From NCBI GenBank assembly GCA_963777355.1, contig CAVZQK010000022.1, positions 558,001 to 622,000 of the forward strand: 64,000 bases of DNA. Direction: 5' to 3'. This DNA is from DATJHM01 sp963777355. GTDB lineage: Bacteria > Chloroflexota > Ktedonobacteria > Ktedonobacterales > Ktedonobacteraceae. Both the position numbers and the translations under genes were made by a program. Positions 8,859 to 17,617 of the stretch are shown piece by piece; within the stretch, counting starts at the first letter, position 1; each line of letters begins with the position of its first letter. Under the pieces are notes generated by a model. It saw nothing but the letters and a program-made list of their open reading frames with translations. It made no database searches and was not told where the DNA came from.

Positions 8859-8909
8859 TGCGCACCCGGTCTGCCGGGCGAGAGGATCGCTCGGCAGACC
8901 GGGTGCGCA
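8859..8909. terminator. Perfect 18-bp stem hairpin between convergent genes
   Basis: TGCGCACCCGGTCTGCCG (8859-8876) and its exact complement (8892-8909) are separated by a 15-nt loop, between the ends of the convergent surface-protein and MFS genes. No T-run follows on either strand, so it may act as a bidirectional transcription block or be a REP-like repeat. A short AGAGATCAACAGC remnant of repeat family 1 lies just before it. Confidence 0.5.
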
Positions 8910-8930
8910 TTCCCTACACGTATTTCGAGG

Positions 8931-10253
8931 TTATTCGGCTTGCAGGGCGGGTTTTGTTGGTGCGATACCGCTCTCACCGGTATCGGGAGTCTGGATCTGC
9001 TCGATGCGGCCAAGCAGGAAGAGGAAGCTGAAAATGCCTGCAATTAAAATGGCGCTAGTAATCAAGAAATTGGGAGCGAAGCCCATACGGTCTGCAACAA
9101 AGCCAGCAACGATTGGAGCGACGATACCGGCAGCATTGCCAAAGAAGTTCATGATACTGCCAACGGTGCCGACGGTGCCTTTGGGCGCGATTAGGGATGG
9201 GATGCTCCAGGCAATCGGGGCGGCAAAGGCCAGGCCTGCAAGGGAGACAGTGAGCCAGGCGACAGCAACATTGATATTGTTAGTGAAGGCGGCTCCGGCG
9301 GCGGCAACGCCCATAAGCATACCAATAGTTAAAAGAACTTTTCGCACTCTGGTAGGTTCTTTGCCACTGGCAATCAATCTGTCCACCAGGACGCCACCAA
9401 TGAGCAGATCGGTCAGGGTAGCAACGAGCCAGGGGATGATGAGATAGATGCCGCTCTTGAGCACCGAGGCGTGGAGCTGTGTCTGAAGGTAGCCGGGCAA
9501 CCAGACGAGAAACAGATTGAAAGAATAATTGTACGCAGTAAAGCCGAGTGTGAGGCCCCAGACTTTGCGCTGGCGACCAAGAAATTTTAGATTATCCCAG
9601 AGATTAGTTGGTGCAACGTGTTCTTGCTGGGCACCGCCCTCAAGGATATACTGGTGCTCTGCTTCCGAGAGATGTTTTGACTCGCCGGGATCACGATAGA
9701 GAAACCAGAAAGCGATGGCATAGAGAATACTGAGGATACCAGTGATGACGAAGCCAGCACGCCAGCCATAGGCGGAGACGGCAAGCGCGACGATGGGCAG
9801 GCCAAGAGCGCTGGCGAATTTTGCCGAGGCATCGAAAGAGGAAGTAGCGCGGCCACGTTCTTTTACAGGAAACCAGTAGCCAGTCGCCTTTGACGAGCCG
9901 GGGAAGACGGGTGTTTCACCGATACCGAGCAAGAGGCGAGAGAGAATAATCAGGCCGAAGCCGCTCACCAGAGCGGTCATAAAGCAAGCAATCGACCAGA
10001 TAACCGTACCAACGCGGATCAGCCATTTGACACCGAGCTTATCGAGCATTGCGCCGACAGGGATTTGCAAAAGAGTGTAGGACCAGAGATACGAAGAAAG
10101 CAGGATACCAATTTCCCCCTGGGAAAAGTGGAATTCTTTGGTGAGACTGGTTGATGCGACAGAGAGATTCACGCGATCAAAATACGTAATAATGACGCCG
10201 ACAGCCAGTAGCGCGGCGATACCCCAGCGCCTGTTTCCCATTCGATTTTGCAT
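8931..10253 (-). CDS. MFS transporter, anion:cation symporter (ACS) type
   Basis: 440 aa from the ATG at 10253 (GAAGGAG 10 nt upstream); the longer frame to 10289 is less likely. Twelve hydrophobic segments are visible. N-terminal hallmarks of the hexuronate/galactonate (ACS) family are GVIITYFDRVNLSVA, LLSSYLWSYTLLQIPVGAMLDKLGVKW and GIGETPVFPGSSKATGYWFPVKERGRATS. It likely imports an organic acid such as a sugar acid with H+. No catabolic genes for sugar acids adjoin it, so the substrate is open. Confidence 0.88.
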   Translation of the reverse strand: MQNRMGNRRWGIAALLAVGVIITYFDRVNLSVASTSLTKEFHFSQGEIGILLSSYLWSYTLLQIPVGAMLDKLGVKWLIRVGTVIWSIACFMTALVSGFGLIILSRLLLGIGETPVFPGSSKATGYWFPVKERGRATSSFDASAKFASALGLPIVALAVSAYGWRAGFVITGILSILYAIAFWFLYRDPGESKHLSEAEHQYILEGGAQQEHVAPTNLWDNLKFLGRQRKVWGLTLGFTAYNYSFNLFLVWLPGYLQTQLHASVLKSGIYLIIPWLVATLTDLLIGGVLVDRLIASGKEPTRVRKVLLTIGMLMGVAAAGAAFTNNINVAVAWLTVSLAGLAFAAPIAWSIPSLIAPKGTVGTVGSIMNFFGNAAGIVAPIVAGFVADRMGFAPNFLITSAILIAGIFSFLFLLGRIEQIQTPDTGESGIAPTKPALQAE

Positions 10254-10378
10254 AGAACAGCAGCTCCTTCGCTGTAATAGATGAGACAAACCTGCATCTT
10301 GCTGCCCTCATCGGGGTGTGATAGGTGATACATCACGCTTGCGCGCAAAAATGTTTTTCTGTTGGCACAGTGTCTATT

Positions 10379-11083
10379 CTATTCTGATTGGAGGGCCGCA
10401 AATGCTCTTATATTGACCACGCACGAGGTGTATGGTGGGATGCAATTGAAAGAATGCGGTAGTGAGAGGCTCTCATACTCAGGCTCCTTCTTTCTTTCCA
10501 ACAGTGGCAAGCCATCTACCCCAGGAGAGTATTTGCTGAGTTTGGACGTGGAATCCGCCTGGATGAAGAGCGTTCGCAGCCCGGCAGGGCTATGAAAGCG
10601 CTTCAGACGAAAAGCTCGTACCAACCAGTCAGGGAAGGAGACATCCATAAGGAGAAAGTAACCTCCGGGACGGAGCACGCGTGCTATCTCGCGTATGCCT
10701 GCTGCCTGGTCCTGCCAGTGATGGAAAGAGCTCGTGGAGAGAGCCAGGTCAACTGAGGCATCCTGGAGCGGCAATGCTTCCGCCATGCCTGTAGAGAATG
10801 TGGCGTTGGCAGTCAAGCGTTTTGCCCTCTCTATCATGCCGGGTGCTGGGTCTACACCGATCAATTGCGCCTCCGGCCAATAGGTCCTGGCTCGACGCAA
10901 CAGTTTTCCTGTTCCACAGCCAACATCAAGAACGCACACTGGCTGATCGACGATGCTTGCCGCCAAGCTGAGCGTTGTTTGATGTGCTCGATCAAAAAAG
11001 GCTTGTTGCAGCCAGGAATGTTCATAGCTGCTTGCCCAGCGATCGAAACGCTCTATATCTTTTTCGTGATGGTCTGTTGTCAT
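10379..11083 (-). CDS. Class I SAM-dependent methyltransferase with frameshifted C-terminus
   Basis: From ATG 11083 (AAAAGGAG upstream) the frame gives 234 aa. Motif I VLDVGCGTG (51-59), the acidic end of strand 2 (GVDPAPGMIERA, 77-88) and LALSTSSFHHW are typical of UbiE/Coq5-like small-molecule methyltransferases. After TLFIQA (about 10560) the protein loses family character. The +1 frame at that point reads GFHVQTQQILSWGRWLATVG and stops at 10479-10481, which is the expected family ending. A one-base loss in a G run (GCGGGATT to GCGGATT) therefore seems to have replaced the native C-terminus with about 60 foreign residues. It is 50 bp downstream of the TetR gene in the same operon. Confidence 0.8.
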   Translation of the reverse strand: MTTDHHEKDIERFDRWASSYEHSWLQQAFFDRAHQTTLSLAASIVDQPVCVLDVGCGTGKLLRRARTYWPEAQLIGVDPAPGMIERAKRLTANATFSTGMAEALPLQDASVDLALSTSSFHHWQDQAAGIREIARVLRPGGYFLLMDVSFPDWLVRAFRLKRFHSPAGLRTLFIQADSTSKLSKYSPGVDGLPLLERKKEPEYESLSLPHSFNCIPPYTSCVVNIRAFAALQSE

Positions 11084-11133
11084 GCTTGTAGCTCCTTTTT
11101 CGGCTGACCAGTCAATCAAAAACATAGAAAAAA

Positions 11134-11727
11134 TTAACGGGCCAGGAAGAGATACAGCATCGTCTCTGGCTCAATGCGGTGGTGATCCAAGTGTAACGCC
11201 GTGCTTGAGAAGATTCCCTGAATACAGGCGAGCAATAACAAGGCTAGTTGGTCCGGATCACCAGCAATTATTTCACCGCAGAGCTGCCCTTCGCACAGGA
11301 GTTTGCTCAGGAGTTGAAGTGGAATTGACTGTCCATGAAGGACCAACTCGCGAACATCGGGCGGCACAGCTTCACTGATCATAGCCTGCTGTACGATAAG
11401 CATATCATCAGCGGACCCTTTAGCGCCCTCGATCATTTCGTTGATGAGCCAGCGGAGTCGGGAAGTTGCCGTCCCCTCGCGTGCGTAGGCCTCACGGAGG
11501 AGACGTTCGGTGCCTTGCATCGCGCGCGTAATCAATTGTTTGAAGATCTCTTCCTTACTCGCGAAATAGTGATAGGCAAGTCCATGACTTACATGTGCAG
11601 CCGCAGCGATATCCGAGATGGTAGTCGCCTCCAGTCCTTTGCGTGCAAACACATGTGCAGCAGCACGCAAAATCTGTTCGTGACGCTCGTCGCGGATGCG
11701 CTGATTAGCGCTAGATAGGCGTGGCAT
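11134..11727 (-). CDS. TetR/AcrR family regulator
   Basis: 197 aa from the ATG at 11727 (GGAGAA 8 nt upstream); a TTG at 11769 would add 14 residues. The N-terminal HTH is canonical: ILRAAAHVFARKGLEATTISDIAAAAHVSHGLAYHYFASKEEIFKQLI. The C-terminal helical ligand/dimer domain is divergent. It is first gene of an operon with the methyltransferase, so it probably represses itself and that gene. The ligand cannot be guessed. Confidence 0.9.
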   Translation of the reverse strand: MPRLSSANQRIRDERHEQILRAAAHVFARKGLEATTISDIAAAAHVSHGLAYHYFASKEEIFKQLITRAMQGTERLLREAYAREGTATSRLRWLINEMIEGAKGSADDMLIVQQAMISEAVPPDVRELVLHGQSIPLQLLSKLLCEGQLCGEIIAGDPDQLALLLLACIQGIFSSTALHLDHHRIEPETMLYLFLAR

Positions 11728-11890
11728 AGCTAGTTCTCCATTGGTTTCTTTGATTGACTCGTCATTCAATACCTATACTACTTCAATGGCATGCAAGTGT
11801 CAAGGGCAACAATTCCGCAGTTCTGCACAGCGGATGCTCGCATCAAACTGAAGCAACTCTATCCTGTACAGCAACCTGACGATTAGCATC

Positions 11891-11975
11891 CTAAGTACAT
11901 TCAAGAAGCAAATGTGGGGTAGAATCTGCTTTTTAAGCATGTATAACGCCGAGAAAGTTGCTTGATTGTACTTAG
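11891..11975. repeat. 85-bp element with imperfect terminal inverted repeats
   Basis: CTAAGTACATTCAAG...AAGCAA at the left pairs with TTGCTTGATTGTACTTAG at 11958-11975 (three-base gap, one mismatch). It sits in the 390-bp gene-free stretch between the TetR start and the LysR stop. It could be a MITE remnant or a large hairpin. The rest of 11728-12117 shows no gene. Confidence 0.4.
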
Positions 11976-12117
11976 TGCAGGTTCACGAAAGCTCTTGTGG
12001 AAGAGCAGGAAAATACCTCCTGTGCAGCGAGAAAGAAGGAGTGCCGAAGACAGGAGGCGAGCCGAGGGGGACTTCTTAGCCGGAGAGAGAGGTATGTGGT
12101 GGATCGTCTCAATGATG

Positions 12118-13029
12118 TCAGAGCTTCGTTGTTTGAGAGGTGAGCATCTCTCGGAGATGGCGGGCTGCACAATTCAGATACCCTCGACAACGAGAGATCA
12201 ACACCACCGGAACCATTGCTTGTAACGCGGCAATAGGGAGAACCTGGATGGTTCCCAGACGCAACTCCTCTTCAATACTACTAGCTGGCAAGAGGCCAAT
12301 CCCAAAGTCCGCTTCGATCAATCGCTTCTGGGCCGTCAAGCTATCAATAGTGATCATTTCAGCATCAGAGAGACCACACCGCAAGAGTTGTTGGGCAAGA
12401 ATGTGAGCAAATGGTTCACCTGATGATCCCGTCCCTGTCGGAAAGTTGATCCAGGGGATACCTTGTAACGCCACCGGCTCGGTTGGAGTTCCCTCTACCA
12501 TGCGTGAATGAGCGGCAGAGACGACTTGCAACAATTCGTGCATGACTGGCAGCGAACACAAAGTATCGGTGCGAGGATCAGCGAAGTAGCGCAAACCCAG
12601 GAGCGCATCCCCTTGTTGCACGAGGTCGCTTACCTCGGTACTGCGGGCTGTGCGCAAAAGCAGGCGCACACGGGGATACAACTCACGAAACGCCTGGAGT
12701 TGTCCGGTCAGTCGGGTGCTCGCCAACGTTCCTACTAAGGCCAATGTGATGCTGCCTTGTTCTTCATCTTCTTCAAGCGCACGGACAGCCGCTGCTCCAT
12801 CTTGCATTGCTGCTAGAACCTGCTGAGCATAGGGGAGGAACGCCTGACCTGCCTCAGTCAGGCGTACTCCAGTAGGGAGGCGCTCAAACAGCGGAGCGCC
12901 CAGTTCTCGTTCCAGGAGTTCAATGCGGCGGCTAACTGCTGGCTGTGAGATGCATAAAACGCTGGCGGCGCGTGTGAAGCCCCCTGCACGGGTAATAGTC
13001 ACAAAAGCTTCGATCTCATTCAATTCCAT
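12118..13029 (-). CDS. LysR family transcriptional regulator
   Basis: About 303 aa from the ATG at 13029, chosen because LysR proteins normally begin M-E-L-x-x-[IL]-x-x-F; the frame extends to 13077. The winged HTH (FTRAASVLCISQPAVSRRIELLERELGAPLFER) is followed by the linker helix and a periplasmic-binding-like effector domain (VGTLASTRLTGQLQAFRELYP). It is divergent from the cytochrome P450 stump at 13151, a normal LysR-target layout with a 121-bp intergenic region. It may have lost its main target. Confidence 0.9.
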   Translation of the reverse strand: MELNEIEAFVTITRAGGFTRAASVLCISQPAVSRRIELLERELGAPLFERLPTGVRLTEAGQAFLPYAQQVLAAMQDGAAAVRALEEDEEQGSITLALVGTLASTRLTGQLQAFRELYPRVRLLLRTARSTEVSDLVQQGDALLGLRYFADPRTDTLCSLPVMHELLQVVSAAHSRMVEGTPTEPVALQGIPWINFPTGTGSSGEPFAHILAQQLLRCGLSDAEMITIDSLTAQKRLIEADFGIGLLPASSIEEELRLGTIQVLPIAALQAMVPVVLISRCRGYLNCAARHLREMLTSQTTKL

Positions 13030-13150
13030 AGTCATCAGTATAACTGATGGGGACGATAAAGACAATCGATTAGACATATGGATGGAGAGCCTTTATACTC
13101 GGTTCCAGACGGTTGTTTCAAAGAGCAAAGCACAGGAGAAAAGAGAGAAC

Positions 13151-13264
13151 ATGAGGCTACACTCCCCACGCAATCCTATCGAAGCAGCAACCCATCCTGA
13201 CCCGTATCCCTACTATGCTGATCTGGTTGCACACAGGCCCCTGGGTCATCCAGGAGTGACATAG
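13151..13264 (+). pseudogene. Cytochrome P450, N-terminal remnant
   Basis: The 37-codon frame starting at ATG 13151 reads PRNPIEAATHPDPYPYYADLVAHRPL, the characteristic first 30 residues of a bacterial CYP. It then runs into GHPGVT and a TAG (13262-13264). No heme-binding FGxGxHxCxG segment exists downstream. The next bases (from about 13265) resemble the dispersed AACAGCCG...CTACC repeat, and the crotonase gene follows on the other strand. The gene was probably cut by a deletion or repeat-mediated rearrangement. Confidence 0.75.
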
Positions 13265-13295
13265 ACTCGCTGGAGGCAGAGAGCAACAGCCGTCT

Positions 13296-14063
13296 CTACC
13301 TCCATTCAGGTTTGCGTTTTTCTAGAAAGGCGCTCATACCTTCCTGGGCGTCGGGGAGTTGCGAGGTGGAGGCCATAACTTCGATGGCGTAGTCGTAGGC
13401 CTGGGGCTGGGGCATCTCCATCTGGGCATAATAGGCCTGTTTGCCGATTCCTTTGGAGAGCAGACTACCACGGGTAGCGGCTTCTAGCAGGCGTTTCGAT
13501 TCGGCGGTAAGCTGGTCGGGGGAGACAACGCGATTGAGCAGACCCCAGGCGGCGGCGGTTTGTGCGTCAATGGCATCGCCAGTGAGGAGCATTTCCAGGG
13601 CACGTTTCCGTCCAATAGCGCGGCTCACAGCAACCATTGGAGTAGTGCAGAACCAGCCGCCCTTACCGCCTGGGGTAGCAAACGCAGCTTGAGAGGAGGC
13701 GACGGCTAGATCGCAGGTTGCGACGAGCTGGCAGCCAGCGGCAGTTGCCAGGGCGTGAACGCTAGCTAGCACTGGTTGAGGAATTTGCTGAATAGTATTC
13801 ATCATGCGGGTACAGATGCGAAGAATAGAGCGGACGGAGGCAAGATCTTGTCCGGCCATATCGGAGAAATCGTGTCCGGCGCAGAAAGCGGGACCGTTCG
13901 CTGCGAGAATCACGCCGTGGGCGGTACTCTCACCAACTTCTTCAAAGGCCCGTGTGAGCTCTTGCATATGCTTTACAGAAAGGGCATTGCGGCGTTCTGG
14001 ACAGTTCATAGTGATGGTTGCGAGCGTATCTTCGTAGCGAACTTCGATCAGATCATAAGACAT
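13296..14063 (-). CDS. Enoyl-CoA hydratase/isomerase family protein (ECHDC3-like)
   Basis: 255 aa crotonase fold. The oxyanion-hole segment GPAFCAGHDFSDM is at about 57-69, and the second half of the active site is AFATPGGKGGWFCTTPMVAVSRAIGRKRALEMLLTG. Normal hydratases have Glu in the segment equivalent to ATPGGKGG and again at TTP; both are absent. This points to the non-hydratase ECHDC3-like branch. It binds acyl-CoA by family; the reaction is unknown. The start is supported by AAAGGA before ATG 14063. It is a single gene. Confidence 0.87.
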   Translation of the reverse strand: MSYDLIEVRYEDTLATITMNCPERRNALSVKHMQELTRAFEEVGESTAHGVILAANGPAFCAGHDFSDMAGQDLASVRSILRICTRMMNTIQQIPQPVLASVHALATAAGCQLVATCDLAVASSQAAFATPGGKGGWFCTTPMVAVSRAIGRKRALEMLLTGDAIDAQTAAAWGLLNRVVSPDQLTAESKRLLEAATRGSLLSKGIGKQAYYAQMEMPQPQAYDYAIEVMASTSQLPDAQEGMSAFLEKRKPEWR

Positions 14064-14280
14064 ATGCCAGTTCCTTTCGATGATCTTCGATAGTCAGAAC
14101 AAGAGGCCTTCAAAAAATGGGTTCCCCGCAGTGGGTGATTGCGCTTTTATTATACACTCGTACGCTGGCGCACTTCATCTGGTGATTTCTCTAAGGAAGA
14201 GGGGGGATCGGCTAACGCGGACAGAGACCCCCACAGGGATCACAGTCAACAGTCGTATCTACCTCTCTCTGTCCGGCGAG

Positions 14281-14550
14281 GCTCTCTCCTGGACACATTT
14301 TTCCAGAGCGGGTGAAAGCGCTGGGCGAGACCACGTTTCGCGCCGGTTCTGTGGGGCGAGGGAGGTGGTAGGCGAGACGGTCAGAGATCAACAGCCGACC
14401 CTACCATTCCTCTGCGGGGCGAGGTGGGTGGCAAGACGGTCAGAGATCAACAGCCGACCCTACCATTCCTCTGCGGGGCGAGGTGGAGTGGGTGGGCGAG
14501 ACGGTCAGGAGATCAACAGCCGACCCTACCATTCCTCTGTGGGGCGAGGG
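14281..14550. repeat. Repeat family 1, second array (three units)
   Basis: A leader GCTCTCTCCTGGACACATTT followed by three direct copies ending GATCAACAGCCGACCCTAC near 14404, 14463 and 14529, separated by CATTCCTCTGCGGGGCGAGG. Same orientation as the array at 1631-2045. A shorter motif at 14219-14251 (GGACAGAGACCCCC...GTCAACAG) recurs at 17626-17658. Confidence 0.85.
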
Positions 14551-14595
14551 GGGATTTCCATGTTGCAAAATTCCTAATGATGGCTAATTTTGTAC

Positions 14596-14625
14596 TTGTA
14601 GGGATCTGTGGGACTATGCTACACT
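14596..14625 (+). promoter_or_regulatory. Possible promoter of the isocitrate dehydrogenase gene
   Basis: TTGTAG at 14596-14601 and TACACT at 14620-14625 are spaced by 18 bp, about 54 bp before the ATG. The match to sigma-70 consensus is moderate. Confidence 0.35.
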
Positions 14626-14678
14626 GAAGCGGAACACATTTTACAACACCTTAGTAATAACTGAGTAGGAATAAGATT

Positions 14679-16133
14679 ATGACAGAAACAACACCGATTA
14701 CAGTTGCCTATGGAGACGGAATTGGGCCGGAGATTATGACGGCCACGCTCGACATTATCAAGGCAGCAGGGGCCAGAATCGAGACAGAGGAGATCGAAGT
14801 AGGCGAGAAAGTCTACTTACAAGGAATCAGCGCGGGAATGAAGCCGAGCGCATGGGAATCCCTGAGGCGCACAAAAGTATTTTTAAAGGCTCCGATTACG
14901 ACTCCTCAGGGGGGCGGATATAAGAGTCTAAACGTCGCAGTGCGGGCCGCATTCGGGTTATATGCAAACGTCCGTCCGGCAGTCGCGTATTACCCCTTTG
15001 TCGAGACCAAGCATCCGAATATGGATGTAGTCATCGTGCGTGAGAATGAAGAGGACCTGTATAGCGGGATCGAATATCGGCAGACGCATGACATGGTCGA
15101 GAGTTTAAAACTCATCAGCCGACCTGGGAGCGAAAAAATTGTTCGCTACGCATTTGAATATGCAAGACAGAACAATCGCAAAAAAGTGACCTGCTTTATT
15201 AAAGACAACATCATGAAGCAAAGTGATGGGCTCTTCCATACTATATTTGACGAGATTGCGCCAGACTATCCCGATATTATCAATGAGAGCTGGATTGTGG
15301 ACATTGGTGCCGCCAAGCTGGCGGATACGCCAGAGGCATTTGATGTGATTGTCATGCCAAATCTGTATGGTGATATTCTTTCCGATGTTACCGCGCAAAT
15401 TGCCGGCTCGGTTGGTCTGGCAGGAGCGGCCAATATAGGTGAAGGATGCGCCATGTTCGAGGCAATTCATGGTTCAGCGCCAAGACGGGCCAATCAGAAC
15501 CTCGCCAATCCCTCCGGACTCTTGCTCGGCGCAGTGCTCATGTTGATTCACATTAAGCAGCCGGATATTGCGACCAGTGTACACAACGCCTGGTTGCGCA
15601 CCATTGAAGATGGTATCCACACCTATGATATTTACGACGAGAAAGTCAGCAAGCAAAGAGTCGGCACCAGAGAGTTTGCAAAAGCCGTCATAGCAAGAAT
15701 AGGGCAACAGCCACAAGTACTCAAGGCCGTCAATTACGCATCGGCACCGGAGCAGAAGAGCAGCCACGAGAGCAGCAAAAAAACGCATATTGAGACCAAA
15801 GATCTTGTAGGGGTAGATGTTTACCTGGATTGGAGCAAAGGGAGCCCGGACGAACTGGGAGAGCAATTCAAGCAGGTAGGTAATACTGAGCTAGAGCTCA
15901 CCATGATTACCAACCGTGGAGCGAAAGTCTGGCCAAACGGTATGGCAGAAACATTCTGCACAGATCACTGGCGGGCACGTTTTATGGCTCCTCAGCGAGG
16001 GGATACCGTGAAACATACGCAAATCATTGCGCTATTGCAGCGCGTAGCGGATGCAGGATACGATTTTATCAAGACCGAAAACCTGTACAACTTTGATGGG
16101 AAGCCAGAATTCTCAACAGTTTCAGGAGAGTAA
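14679..16133 (+). CDS. icd: NADP-dependent isocitrate dehydrogenase
   Basis: 484 aa, longer than the usual 330-420 aa core, matching the Thermus-like subtype with a C-terminal extension. The N-terminus ITVAYGDGIGPEIM is followed by the substrate segment NVAVRAAFGLYANVRP, NMDVVIVRENEEDLYSGIEYRQT, a catalytic Lys in CFIKDNIMK, and the metal-binding Asp region DVIVMPNLYGDILSDVTAQIAGSVGLAGAANIG. The nucleotide site EAIHGSAPRRA-NLANPSG follows. The last 130 residues (after SKKTHIETKDLVGVDVYLDW) form the extra domain. It catalyses isocitrate to 2-oxoglutarate in the TCA cycle. Monocistronic with repeats upstream. Confidence 0.9.
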   Translation: MTETTPITVAYGDGIGPEIMTATLDIIKAAGARIETEEIEVGEKVYLQGISAGMKPSAWESLRRTKVFLKAPITTPQGGGYKSLNVAVRAAFGLYANVRPAVAYYPFVETKHPNMDVVIVRENEEDLYSGIEYRQTHDMVESLKLISRPGSEKIVRYAFEYARQNNRKKVTCFIKDNIMKQSDGLFHTIFDEIAPDYPDIINESWIVDIGAAKLADTPEAFDVIVMPNLYGDILSDVTAQIAGSVGLAGAANIGEGCAMFEAIHGSAPRRANQNLANPSGLLLGAVLMLIHIKQPDIATSVHNAWLRTIEDGIHTYDIYDEKVSKQRVGTREFAKAVIARIGQQPQVLKAVNYASAPEQKSSHESSKKTHIETKDLVGVDVYLDWSKGSPDELGEQFKQVGNTELELTMITNRGAKVWPNGMAETFCTDHWRARFMAPQRGDTVKHTQIIALLQRVADAGYDFIKTENLYNFDGKPEFSTVSGE

Positions 16134-16390
16134 GAAAAGACGCAGCGAGGTTCGTATCTAAACAAAAGACCGGACCTCGTTGTATGACAAAAATTGCTGC
16201 AACATTCCCCTGCAAGCAGAATTACTGACGGAGAGAGCCAATAGACAGCATTGGCACTCTCCCCGGCAGAATTGCGCGAGACATTCTAGCGCTTCGTCTC
16301 TCAGGCCGCAGCTTCCGTCCGATGTAGCAAGCGGGCAGCGGACAGCACCAATACCAAAAGAGAACAAAGAGTGCATAAAATAACGAAGTA

Positions 16391-16612
16391 CTACAGAGAG
16401 CCTTCCTCACCTTCAGCGGGAAAAAGAACTTTATTCAAAGCCGCCCTTTTGATGCGATAGGCCTGACGTGCCCCCTTATGAGGGAGAGTAACAGCCTCTA
16501 AAGCCCCCTGAGTAATCCAGCGCCGCACCGTCGTATCATCGACGCGGAGCGTCTTCGCCACTTCATGAACAGTTAACAGATCGTTTTCACCCTCATTGTC
16601 ATTTTTCCGCAT
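16391..16612 (-). CDS. Excisionase-like (MerR-type) HTH DNA-binding protein 1
   Basis: 73 aa with AAGGAGG directly before ATG 16612. Residues 10-65 (NDLLTVHEVAKTLRVDDTTVRRWITQGALEAVTLPHKGARQAYRIKRAALNKVL) are the excisionase/HTH_17 helix-turn-helix-wing domain. It has a close paralog at 19042-19233 on the same strand, 2.4 kb away. No integrase or attachment site is visible, so it is more likely a small regulator or a leftover of a mobile element. Confidence 0.8.
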   Translation of the reverse strand: MRKNDNEGENDLLTVHEVAKTLRVDDTTVRRWITQGALEAVTLPHKGARQAYRIKRAALNKVLFPAEGEEGSL

Positions 16613-17124
16613 TCAATCCTCCTTAATCACTTAACACCTTTCGGACAACGTAGCCACTCGTGCATTACTATACGAAAGAAGAAACGCCGCCGCATTATGA
16701 GAGAACAAAAGAAATCCACATAGGCATTTCGCAAAGAGTGTTAGCTCCCTATTCCCAGTATAAAGTGGAAACGAGCAGAAAAAGTAGCTTCTTCTGCAAG
16801 CGTTATCACTTAGAACGTGTCTGGAATCAGTGTACTCTCAACAAAAACTGCGCTTCTCCAGATACATCCCCAGACGTGGGGTACTTGACTTAACACTACA
16901 ATACGCTCCTTGTCAAACAGAGAGAGAGCTTTAAGCTAGCAACCAGTATAACACAGAGAAGCTCGTATGAAAAGTGTATACAACAGAAAACATACCTCAT
17001 TAAATAGAGACGTACAAGCTTTCTCCTCTTAATTACAAGAGAGGAGGGCTGACACGTTTTTGTTGTCCATCCGTACACCTAGTGTACAGATTTTTTTGCG
17101 TAACACAAAGAGAGGAATTTCCAT
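16613..17124. other. Gene-free stretch with a small hairpin
   Basis: No credible gene in 512 bp. GTACAC-CTA-GTGTAC at 17073-17087 is followed by seven T (17091-17097). This forms a weak terminator-like hairpin or an operator just upstream of the DinB-like gene. Confidence 0.35.
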
Positions 17125-17607
17125 ATGAACACAGAAGAACGCCTGGAAAAAGGAAATATGAGCGTATTGCAGGCAGTGGAAGACCTGCCGGAGGCGCAAT
17201 GGGATCTGCCAGGAGCATGTGGGAACTGGTCGATTAAAGAGACCGTCGCCCATCTAGCGAGTTATGAACAATTGCTCATAACCATCTTAAAAAGCGTACA
17301 ACAGAAACAGAGTCCTCCAGCAGAGGTCAGACAGATATACAACCATCAGCATGAATTCAACAAAGAAGAGGTTGCAAAGAGGCAATACGAAACCGCGCAA
17401 CAAGTGATCAACGAATACAACGATGCGCAGATGCAAGTAACGGCACTCGTGAGCCAGATAGGAAGAGAGCAGCTTGAGCAGAAAGGGAGTATTTCCTGGT
17501 TTCGTGCAGAATTAAGTCTGGCGGACCTGCTCAACGGTTTCAGTGAACATGCGCAAAAACATAGCGAGCAGATCAGCGCATTTCGGCAACAGCACAAGCA
17601 GCAATAG
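17125..17607 (+). CDS. DinB-like / maleylpyruvate isomerase N-terminal domain protein
   Basis: 160 aa four-helix-bundle protein. It begins with a helix (EERLEKGNMSVLQAVEDLPEAQWD) and then the family turn GNWSIKETVAHLASYEQLLI. The His in VAHL and the late His in FSEHAQKHSEQI fit the DinB-type metal triad. These proteins bind a divalent metal and include thiol-dependent transferases; the function here is unknown. GAGAGG lies upstream. It is 10 bp before the GT9 gene, probably co-transcribed. Confidence 0.7.
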   Translation: MNTEERLEKGNMSVLQAVEDLPEAQWDLPGACGNWSIKETVAHLASYEQLLITILKSVQQKQSPPAEVRQIYNHQHEFNKEEVAKRQYETAQQVINEYNDAQMQVTALVSQIGREQLEQKGSISWFRAELSLADLLNGFSEHAQKHSEQISAFRQQHKQQ

Positions 17608-17617
17608 GGGTTAGCCA

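Noticed and set aside
11962..12225. Small plus-strand frame between TetR and LysR genes
   Set aside because: No RBS, no family residues, and overlaps the LysR 3' end.
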